Positions 15,582 through 22,121 of a DNA stretch of 25,117 nt are shown in pieces. The notes below the pieces were generated by a model. That model saw only the letters and a program-made list of their open reading frames with translations. It searched no databases and was not told where the DNA came from. Where the stretch lies: assembly GCA_036501535.1 (NCBI GenBank), contig DASYAE010000195.1:1-25117 (forward strand). The letters are read 5' to 3'. The first letter of the stretch is position 1. The number at the start of each line of letters is the position of its first letter. Source of the DNA: DASYAE01 sp036501535 (GTDB lineage: Bacteria > Actinomycetota > Actinomycetes > Streptomycetales > Catenulisporaceae). The translations under genes and the position numbers were made by a program.

Positions 15582-17078
15582 ATGTCCGACGAGCCCACGC
15601 TCGCCCGCCTCGCGCACCGCGTCCTGCAGCCCTGCTTCGAGGGCACCGAGGCCCCGGACTGGGTGCGCCGGCGGCTCGCGGACGGGCTCGGCTCGGTCCT
15701 GCTGTTCGCCCGCAACATCCAGGGCCCCGAGCAGACGGCCGCGCTGACCGCGGCGCTGCACGCGGAGAACCCCGAGGTCGTCATCGCCGCCGACGAGGAG
15801 GGCGGCGACGTGACCCGGCTGGACGCCGCGTCAGGGTCGGTATACCCGGGCAACCTGGCGCTCGGCGCCGTCGACGACGTGCAGCTGACCGAGCAGGTCG
15901 CCTCGTCGCTGGGCCGGCGCCTGGCCGCGGTCGGCATCGGGCTGGACTACGCGCCCGACGCCGACGTCAACAGCAATCCGGACAACCCGGTGATCGGCGT
16001 CCGCTCGTTCGGCGCCGACACGGCCCTGGTCGCCCGACACACCGCGGCGTGGGTACGAGGCCTGCAACAGGCGGGCGTGGGCGCGTGTGCGAAGCACTTC
16101 CCCGGCCACGGCGACACGGGCGTCGACTCGCACTTCGCACTGCCGACCGTGCGCATGAGCGAGGAGGAGCTGGCCGCCGTCGCGCTGCCGCCGTTCCGCG
16201 CGGCCATCGAGGCGGGGGTGAGCGCGGTGATGCCCGGCCACCTGCTGATCCCGTCGCTCGACCCGGACGCTCCGGCCTCGGTGAGCCGGGCCGCCCTGCA
16301 CGGCCTGCTGCGCGGCGAGCTGGGATTCAGAGGCCTGATCGCGACCGACGCGATGGAGATGCGCGCCGTCGCCGACCGGTACGGGCTGGAGCGCGCGGTG
16401 GTGCTGGCCGTCGCGGCGGGCGCGGACCTGGTGTGCATAGGCAACGCCGGCGGCGACGAGTTGGTTGCTCGTTTACGCAGGGCGCTCGTGGAGGCCGTCA
16501 AGGCCGGGGAGCTGGCGGAGGATCGGCTGGCGGAGGCGGCCGATGGCGTGGGGCGCTTCGTCGCCTGGTCCGCGCAGGCCGGGCGCCCGACGCCGGAGGG
16601 GAAAGCAGGGCTTTACGGCTCCGCGGTGGAGATCGGGCTGGCCGCGGCCCGGCGCGCGCTCGACGTGAGAGAGCTGATACCGGGCGCCCTCCCGCTGCGC
16701 GGCGCCGCGCACGTGGTGGCCTTCACGGCCGCGGGACCTGCGGCGCTCGGCACCGTCGGAGAAACCTCGCTCGGCGCGCAGCTCGCCGCGCGCGAGCCCG
16801 CGACCAGCAGGGCGACGCTCGGCGAGGCTTCGGAGGCTGCGACGGCTAAGGTACTGGCCGAGGCTGAGGGCCGGCCGCTGGTGCTCGCGGTACGGTCGGC
16901 ACACCGGCATCCGTGGATGCGCGCCGCCCTCGACCGGCTGCTCGAGCAGCGCCCTGACGCGGTCGTGGCGGAGATGGGCCTGCCGGGCACCGGGCCGCTC
17001 GGCGCAGCCTACCTCGTCGCGTACGGAGCGAGCCGGGCCTGCGCCGCCGCGGTGGCCGAAAGGCTCACCGCGTCCTGA
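15582..17078 (+). CDS. nagZ: Beta-N-acetylglucosaminidase, GH3 family (NagZ)
   Basis: NagZ releases GlcNAc from the non-reducing end of muropeptides such as GlcNAc-MurNAc. The 498-residue protein has the GH3 TIM barrel (about residues 10-340) with the NagZ motif KHFPGHGDTGVDSH (Lys171-His172, and the Asp182-Ser-His184 acid/base dyad) and the nucleophile Asp256 in IATDAMEM. A C-terminal domain (about 350-498) is present, as in two-domain Gram-positive NagZ and unlike the single-domain Gram-negative form. There is no signal peptide (MSDEPTLARLAHRVLQ), so it is predicted to be cytoplasmic. The ATG has GGGAG seven bases upstream. It carries a TTA codon (16473-16475, Leu298). It is the third gene of the GNAT-namZ-nagZ operon. 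Confidence 0.95.
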   Translation: MSDEPTLARLAHRVLQPCFEGTEAPDWVRRRLADGLGSVLLFARNIQGPEQTAALTAALHAENPEVVIAADEEGGDVTRLDAASGSVYPGNLALGAVDDVQLTEQVASSLGRRLAAVGIGLDYAPDADVNSNPDNPVIGVRSFGADTALVARHTAAWVRGLQQAGVGACAKHFPGHGDTGVDSHFALPTVRMSEEELAAVALPPFRAAIEAGVSAVMPGHLLIPSLDPDAPASVSRAALHGLLRGELGFRGLIATDAMEMRAVADRYGLERAVVLAVAAGADLVCIGNAGGDELVARLRRALVEAVKAGELAEDRLAEAADGVGRFVAWSAQAGRPTPEGKAGLYGSAVEIGLAAARRALDVRELIPGALPLRGAAHVVAFTAAGPAALGTVGETSLGAQLAAREPATSRATLGEASEAATAKVLAEAEGRPLVLAVRSAHRHPWMRAALDRLLEQRPDAVVAEMGLPGTGPLGAAYLVAYGASRACAAAVAERLTAS

Positions 17079-17120
17079 CCGCGTCCTGACATCAGTGCCG
17101 GACCGCTCGGCGCGATCATG

Positions 17121-17164
17121 CAGGAAATTTTCAAAACTTTGTTAGCCAGTATTGCTTTCTAACA
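17121..17164 (+). promoter_or_regulatory. AT-rich control region upstream of the CHAP hydrolase gene
   Basis: An AT-rich island in GC-rich DNA holds a GAAATTTTC-type near-palindrome (17124-17132), then the inverted repeat TGTTAG (17140-17145)-N13-CTAACA (17159-17164). No -35/-10 pair with ideal spacing stands out (TTTCAA-N15-TATTGC is the nearest). It probably contains the promoter and an operator for the secreted hydrolase; the leader from here to 17247 is about 85 nt. Confidence 0.4.
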
Positions 17165-17247
17165 TCCACCCCGCCATGCTCTCCTCCAGGCGCGCCCCGG
17201 CCGCAAACCGGCTCTCGTCAGGGGGAAATCCTTACCCGGAGGTACTC

Positions 17248-20112
17248 GTGGCTCGATCACCCGCGGCCGTGCCCCGCACGCCGCTTGGCCTGTTGCTCCT
17301 TCTGCTTCTCCTGGTCCTGGCCATGCTCGGATTCAGCCCACTGCCTTCGGCTAAGGCCGCCGCGGCGGGCGGAGTCCAGGCCATGACACCCGGCGCCGCC
17401 GACACGGCCGCGCTGTCCCAGGCCTACTCCGCAGGCCGGCACATCCCGGCCGCCGCGGTCGGCACTGTGCGCTCCGGCACCGCGCGCATCGCCGACGACA
17501 CCGCGACCGGCACCGAGTGGGCCGTCGCCAACTTCCTGCCGGCCGGATCCGCCAGCGCGCAGGAGAAGATCGACTTCCAGGACGGCGCGAGCAAGGGCCT
17601 GTTCGAGAAGCCCGCGGGCGGCTCGTGGCAGCTCGTCCAGTCCGCCACCGTCCTCGCCTGCAGCGACACGGTGCCCGCCGCGGTGAAGACCTCGCTCGGC
17701 CTGGACACCTCGGCAGCGAGCTGCGACGCCGGGTCGGCCCGGCCGTCCGCGGCGGTCAAGTCCGCGGCCGCGAAGCCGCAGACGCTCACCTCGGACATCG
17801 CGAGCATCGCGCTCAGCCAGGTGGGCGAGGCCACCACGCCGGCCGAGTCCAGCTTCAGCGGCGTCGACTGCGACCCGTACAGCACCCTGGACGCGGCCTT
17901 CTCCCCCAACGCGGACGGCTGCGGCTCCGACGCCTCGCACCAGGTGGAGAACCAGAACGAGAGCTGGTGCTCGGACTTCGCCAAGTGGGTCTGGGCCCAG
18001 GCCGGCGTCACCGCGGACTACAACACCCTGAACGCCGGCTCGGTCTCGTTCTACCAGTGGGCGCTGGACCAGGGCGAGAGCCCGGCCGCCGACACGGGCA
18101 CCCCGGCGGTCGGCGACGCGATCGTCTTCTTCCCGGCCGGCACGGTGAGCGCCAGCACGTTCGCCGACCACGTCGGGATCGTCGTCTCGGTCAACGCCGA
18201 CGGCACCATCGACATGGTCAACGGCGACTTCCTCGGCTCGACCGGGATCACCGCCGAGTACGACACCGAGATCAGCCTGACCACCTGGGCCGCCGGCGTC
18301 TGGGGCGCGGGCGAGCAGTGGGTGCTGGTCAACCCGATCGCCGCGGCGCACCCGGCGCCGACCGCCGCCATCGTCGCGCCGACCACCGCCACCGCCGGGA
18401 CCTCGGTGAACCTCGCCGGCATCGCGGCCGAGCAGGGCGGCTCGATCTCCTCGTACTACTGGACCTTCGACGACGGCCGCAACAACAACGTCACCGCCCA
18501 GACCACCAGCCACGTCTTCCAGCGGGCCGGCCTCTACACGGTGACGCTGACCGCGACCTCGAACTTCGGCACGGCCACGGTGAAGACCTGGAACATCGGG
18601 GTGAGCGCGGCGTCCTCGGCGGTCTCCTCGGTGCCGAACAACTCGGTCTGGTACACCACCGAGCCGGTGATGCAGTACGAGTTCACCGAATCGGCCTCGG
18701 GCGCGCTCGAGGTGGACAGCTGGGACGGCGCGAGCTGGCTGCAGCAGACCGAGCCGGGCACGCCGGAAGCCGGCGCGGACCTCGCGGGCCTGACATACGC
18801 GGACCCGGCGTCCGCGGACGCGACCGTGCCGCACGCCTACTACCGCGCGGCCGACGGGACGCTCGGCGAGAGCTACCTCGGCGCGAACGGCTGGACGACG
18901 GCGACGCTGGCGGGCACCCCCGCCGCCGGCAGCGCGGTCGCGGCGCTCGCGGCCGACCCGGCCAACGGCATCAAGCCCGGCCTGTCGGTGACTCCGTCAG
19001 CGTTCTTCTTCGACGGGTCCGGCAAGCTGAACGTGGCCAGCGAGAGCGGCACCGCGTGGTCCGACACGGCCCTCTCCGGGCCGGCGACCCAGACACCCGG
19101 CTCGCTCGCCACCACGACGGCGGCCCTCCCGGTCGCCGCCGAATACGCCTTCTACGTCAGCGCGTCCGGGAAGCTGACCGCGGACTCGAACCTGCTCGGC
19201 TCGTGGTCCAGCCTGCAGATCCCGAACAGCCTGGGCGTGAAGGCCGGCACCGCGCTCGCCGCCGCGACCACCAACACCGGCGTCGACGTGTTCTTCATCG
19301 ACGCGGCGGGCAACCTCGCCGTGGCCGACTCGCTGGTACCCGGGATCTGGAGCGTGCGGGAGATCCCCGGCGCCCCGGTCCAGGGCACCACGCTGACCGC
19401 GACGAACGACCTGGGCTCGACCGGCACCGTCGGTGACGAGGTCTTCTACACGACCTCCGGCGGCGCGCCGGCGGTGACCGGGCACAGCGGCACCGCCGCC
19501 TGGTCGGCCACGGCGCTGCCGGGCACGGCGACCGCGATCGACGCCGCCAGCGGCGACATCGTGCCGGGCCAGCCGCAGCAGGTGTTCCTCGCCGACGGCA
19601 GCCAGCTCGGCGTGGACACGAGCACTGCTCCGGGCTCGGCGTGGAGCTACAGCGCCCTGCCGAGCACCCCGACGACCTACCCCGGAACCGTGCTGCTCTA
19701 CGCGGCGACGTCGGCCGACGGCACCACCGCGCTGAACGCCGCGGCGTACGCCGGGCTGCCGGCCGACCAGGTCACCACGAGCTTCGCCGACGCCTGGGCG
19801 GCCACGCTCAGCGGGAACTACCTGGTGATCGCAGTGGGCCAGGCGGCGGTCAACGCCCTCTACGACAACCCGTGCGGCTGGGTCAACCCGTCCCAGGACG
19901 ACCCCGGCTCGACGCCGTTCGGCAACGTGAACCGGCCGCTGAACGTGACGCTGACGAACCTGTTCCTCGTCGGCGCCGCGGCCACGGCATCCCAGACCCC
20001 GCAGCGGGTCGACGACATGGCCTACTACGCGGTGCACGGCGCGCTGCCGGCGGGGGCCACCCTGCCTTCGGTCGCCGGACCCGGCTTCTCCTGCCTCGGC
20101 AGCGCCAGCTGA
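17248..20112 (+). CDS. Secreted CHAP-domain peptidoglycan hydrolase with PKD and propeller-like domains
   Basis: This 954-residue secreted protein begins at a GTG with GGAGG five bases upstream, then a signal peptide or anchor (PLGLLLLLLLLVLAMLGF, ending near PSAKAAA). After a linker region (about 40-190) comes a CHAP (amidase/endopeptidase) domain, residues about 195-350. Cys241 is in NESWCSDFAKWVW, His308 in DHVGIVV and Asn325 in MVNGDF, the expected catalytic triad. Residues about 370-452 form a PKD domain (YYWTFDDGR; HVFQRAGLYTVTLTATS). Residues about 455-820 hold repeated blades such as SGALEVDSWDGASW and AAGNLAVADSL, resembling a lectin-type beta-propeller. The last about 125 residues (AYAGLPADQVTTSFADAW to CLGSAS) form a separate domain with NPCGWVNPSQDD that I do not recognise. 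It should cut wall peptides outside the cell. Confidence 0.85.
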   Translation: MARSPAAVPRTPLGLLLLLLLLVLAMLGFSPLPSAKAAAAGGVQAMTPGAADTAALSQAYSAGRHIPAAAVGTVRSGTARIADDTATGTEWAVANFLPAGSASAQEKIDFQDGASKGLFEKPAGGSWQLVQSATVLACSDTVPAAVKTSLGLDTSAASCDAGSARPSAAVKSAAAKPQTLTSDIASIALSQVGEATTPAESSFSGVDCDPYSTLDAAFSPNADGCGSDASHQVENQNESWCSDFAKWVWAQAGVTADYNTLNAGSVSFYQWALDQGESPAADTGTPAVGDAIVFFPAGTVSASTFADHVGIVVSVNADGTIDMVNGDFLGSTGITAEYDTEISLTTWAAGVWGAGEQWVLVNPIAAAHPAPTAAIVAPTTATAGTSVNLAGIAAEQGGSISSYYWTFDDGRNNNVTAQTTSHVFQRAGLYTVTLTATSNFGTATVKTWNIGVSAASSAVSSVPNNSVWYTTEPVMQYEFTESASGALEVDSWDGASWLQQTEPGTPEAGADLAGLTYADPASADATVPHAYYRAADGTLGESYLGANGWTTATLAGTPAAGSAVAALAADPANGIKPGLSVTPSAFFFDGSGKLNVASESGTAWSDTALSGPATQTPGSLATTTAALPVAAEYAFYVSASGKLTADSNLLGSWSSLQIPNSLGVKAGTALAAATTNTGVDVFFIDAAGNLAVADSLVPGIWSVREIPGAPVQGTTLTATNDLGSTGTVGDEVFYTTSGGAPAVTGHSGTAAWSATALPGTATAIDAASGDIVPGQPQQVFLADGSQLGVDTSTAPGSAWSYSALPSTPTTYPGTVLLYAATSADGTTALNAAAYAGLPADQVTTSFADAWAATLSGNYLVIAVGQAAVNALYDNPCGWVNPSQDDPGSTPFGNVNRPLNVTLTNLFLVGAAATASQTPQRVDDMAYYAVHGALPAGATLPSVAGPGFSCLGSAS

Positions 20113-20235
20113 GCAGGCCCGGCCACTCGTAACGGGCTCCTGTCATCAGGGCCCTGCTGCGGTAGCACCACCCGCACGACCCGCACCACGCGGCGCCACC
20201 CGTGCCGCACGCACGACCAATGTGTCCAGTCCTCA

Positions 20236-20270
20236 GCACGGCAGCCCGAATCTCCCCCGGGCTGCCGTGC
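20236..20270 (+). terminator. Perfect 13-bp hairpin upstream of the GH25 gene
   Basis: Stem GCACGGCAGCCCG (20236-20248) with its complement at 20258-20270 and a 9-nt loop. It ends 26 bases before the GH25 start codon. It may terminate the CHAP gene transcript (stop at 20112), or be a 5' leader element of the GH25 mRNA. There is no T-run. Confidence 0.55.
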
Positions 20271-20296
20271 CACCCAACCCACAGGTGAGGATCCAC

Positions 20297-21244
20297 ATGG
20301 AACCAACCACCCACCACACGATGCTGCGCCGGACACTGGCCGCGGCGTCCATCGCGGCCACGGCGATCTCCCTGACGGCGGGCACTGCCTCCGCCGCCCA
20401 GGGCCGCACCGCCGCCGCCGCGGACACCAGCTGGGCCCACACGGCGAGCGGCCAGATCGTCTCGGTCACCCCGACGCACGGCGTCACGCCGCTGCACCCC
20501 CAGGCGATCACCCACCCGCAGCTGGACTTCATGGGCTCGACGATCGCCGCGCACGACCGTGCCGCGGCCGCGCCGAGGGCGGCGTCGCAGGCGGTCAAGC
20601 CGCTCGCGGTACCGCAGCTGCCCGGCATCGACATCAGCGCCTACCAGGGCGACATCACCTGGTCGTCGATCGCCTCGAAGCTCGACTTCGTCTACGCGAA
20701 GGCGGCGGAGGGGACGTACTACACGAACCCCGACTTCACCAACCAGTACGAGGGTCCGTACGACGCCGGCCTCATCCGGGGCTCGTACGAGTTCGCCAAC
20801 CCGGCGGACGCCACCGGCACCGCCGACGCGGACTACTTCATCGCGCACGGCGGCGGCTGGTCGGGCGACGGCAAGACCCTGCCGGGCGCGCTCGACATCG
20901 AGTACGACCCCTACAGCAGCAACGAGTGCTACAGCCTGACCCAGAGCCAGATGGTCACCTGGGTCAAGGCCTTCGTCACCGAGTACGCGGCGAAGGAGCA
21001 CGTGTACCCGGTGATCTACTCGACCACCGACTGGTGGAGCACCTGCACCGGGAACTCCAGCGCGTTCTCCTCGCTGGACCCGCTGTGGATCGCGAACTAC
21101 TCGGCCAGCGGCGGCGGCACGCTGCCCAACGGCTGGGGGTTCTACACGTTCTGGCAGTACGCCGACTCCGGCTCGCTGCCCGGTGACCAGGACGTGTTCA
21201 ACGGTGCCAAGACCCAGCTGCAGACCTTGGCCACCAAGGGCTGA
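20297..21244 (+). CDS. Secreted GH25 muramidase (lysozyme)
   Basis: GH25 enzymes cleave the MurNAc-beta-1,4-GlcNAc bond of peptidoglycan. The 315-residue protein has a signal peptide (HHTMLRRTLAAASIAATAIS, cleavage near ASAAQG), then an uncharacterised segment of about 75 residues, then the GH25 barrel from residue 109. The barrel shows GIDISAYQGDITW with Asp112, FVYAKAAEGTYYTNPDF, LIRGSYEFANP, and LDIEYDP with Asp200 and Glu202, the catalytic DxE pair. It ends in YTFWQYADSGSLPGDQDVF, typical of the family. The ATG at 20297 has GAGG six bases upstream. It stands alone between hairpins at 20236-20270 and 21264-21309 and follows the CHAP gene in the same direction; the two would act on glycan and peptide of the same wall. 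Confidence 0.94.
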   Translation: MEPTTHHTMLRRTLAAASIAATAISLTAGTASAAQGRTAAAADTSWAHTASGQIVSVTPTHGVTPLHPQAITHPQLDFMGSTIAAHDRAAAAPRAASQAVKPLAVPQLPGIDISAYQGDITWSSIASKLDFVYAKAAEGTYYTNPDFTNQYEGPYDAGLIRGSYEFANPADATGTADADYFIAHGGGWSGDGKTLPGALDIEYDPYSSNECYSLTQSQMVTWVKAFVTEYAAKEHVYPVIYSTTDWWSTCTGNSSAFSSLDPLWIANYSASGGGTLPNGWGFYTFWQYADSGSLPGDQDVFNGAKTQLQTLATKG

Positions 21245-21263
21245 GCTGCCGGGCCGCACTCCC

Positions 21264-21309
21264 CGCGCGCCCGGTCAGTCGATCTCCGGATCGACTGACC
21301 GGGCGCGCG
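21264..21309 (+). terminator. Strong terminator after the GH25 gene
   Basis: Perfect 21-bp stem (21264-21284 with 21289-21309) and a 4-nt TCCG loop, 19 bases past the GH25 stop, followed by TCTGTTC. Confidence 0.9.
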
Positions 21310-21359
21310 TCTGTTCACCGGCGGACCGCAGGCCACTCGGCGACTGGCTACTAGATTGC

Positions 21360-21369
21360 TAGCATGCTA
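21360..21369 (+). promoter_or_regulatory. Palindrome upstream of the ribbon-helix-helix gene
   Basis: TAGCATGCTA is a perfect 10-bp palindrome in an AT-richer patch (CTAGATTGCTAGCATGCTAA), ending 11 bp before the GTG start of the downstream RHH gene. It is a plausible autoregulatory operator and overlaps the likely promoter region. Confidence 0.45.
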
Positions 21370-21380
21370 AGGTCGGGGCC

Positions 21381-21563
21381 GTGAGCGATGAGGACGTCAA
21401 GCAGTTCAACGTGTACCTGCCGATAGGCCTGATCAAGCAGGTCAAGCACCACGCGATCGAGCAGGGCCGGTCCCTGTCGGCGCTGGTCGCCGCCGCGCTT
21501 CGGGCCTATCTCGACGACGCTCATGAACCGCGAGGGCGATCCGAGACGGAAGAGGAGACCTGA
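21381..21563 (+). CDS. Small ribbon-helix-helix (CopG/Arc-type) DNA-binding protein
   Basis: A 60-residue protein with strand FNVYLPIGLIKQVKHHAIEQ followed by SLSALVAAALRAYLDD: one strand and two helices, the complete RHH fold, which acts as a dimer. The start is a GTG; AAGG lies about 8 bases upstream. It is directly followed (1-bp gap) by a VOC protein, so the two are one transcription unit. It may repress its own promoter through the palindrome at 21360-21369. An antitoxin role is less likely, since the partner is not a toxin family. Confidence 0.75.
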   Translation: MSDEDVKQFNVYLPIGLIKQVKHHAIEQGRSLSALVAAALRAYLDDAHEPRGRSETEEET

Positions 21564-21627
21564 CATGGCGACCGAACCCAACACGACGACCAATCCAGAC
21601 ATGGCGACCGACCCCGACACGACAACA
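21562..21627 (+). repeat. 36-bp direct duplication at the start of the VOC gene
   Basis: GACATGGCGACCGAMCCC followed by ACACGAC occurs at 21562 and again at 21598 (period 36 bp, 12 codons). It duplicates the start codon and the first residues (MATEPNTTT / MATDPDTTT). Confidence 0.8.
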
Positions 21628-21972
21628 CACGGCATCGAGGCCGTGTACCTGGAGACGCACAACTGGGGCAGGGCGGCCGGGTTCTTCAGGGCACTGGGAT
21701 ACGGCCTCGAATTCGAGACCGACCACAGCTCCGGCATGCTGCGCAACGGCGACGGGCCCTACGTGTTCATCGCCGAGGTGCCGGAGGACAGCGAGCATCG
21801 CGAGCTCGGGATGCAGGTCGTCTTCAAGGTGGCCGACGCGGACGCGTTCCGGCCCGGGGACGGCGTCGAGGTGGTCAGCCCCTTCGAGGAGACGCACTAC
21901 GGCACCCAAGAGATGACGGTGCGCGACCCCGACGGACGGACCTGGACGCTCCAGGCGCCGCTGAAGCACTGA
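21565..21972 (+). CDS. VOC-superfamily (glyoxalase/bleomycin-resistance-like) protein
   Basis: This 135-residue protein has the beta-alpha-beta-beta-beta vicinal oxygen chelate pattern: IEAVYLETHNWGRAAGFFRALGY, then MLRNGDGPYVFIAEVP, then VVFKVADADAF, and the closing EMTVRDPDGRTWTLQAP. His in LETHNW and Glu in TQEMTV could bind metal, but only one module is present, so it would dimerise. The reaction is unknown. The ATG at 21565 has GAGGAG seven bases upstream; the duplicated ATG at 21601 is a possible second start without a good ribosome site. It is coupled to the upstream RHH gene. Confidence 0.82.
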   Translation: MATEPNTTTNPDMATDPDTTTHGIEAVYLETHNWGRAAGFFRALGYGLEFETDHSSGMLRNGDGPYVFIAEVPEDSEHRELGMQVVFKVADADAFRPGDGVEVVSPFEETHYGTQEMTVRDPDGRTWTLQAPLKH

Positions 21973-22072
21973 TTCGAACCCTCGCCGGCCGCCCGGACGG
22001 ACTTCGTGCCCTGAGCGGCGAGGACATCCTCATCGCGACGACGTAGCGATGGTGGTGGTGCTGGTGGTGGAT

Positions 22073-22114
22073 CCGGGCGGGGCCGCCGTGCGGCGTTCCG
22101 GCGGCCCCGCCCGG
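22073..22114. terminator. Bidirectional terminator between the VOC and GH130-like genes
   Basis: Perfect 16-bp stem CCGGGCGGGGCCGCCG (22073-22088) with its complement at 22099-22114 and a 10-nt loop, between convergent stops at 21972 and 22122. Confidence 0.85.
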
Positions 22115-22121
22115 GGCTGTG

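Noticed and set aside
17165..17247. c-di-AMP (ydaO) riboswitch before the CHAP gene
   Set aside because: GGGGGAAATCC is suggestive, but the leader is too short and the pairing partners of the fold are not visible.
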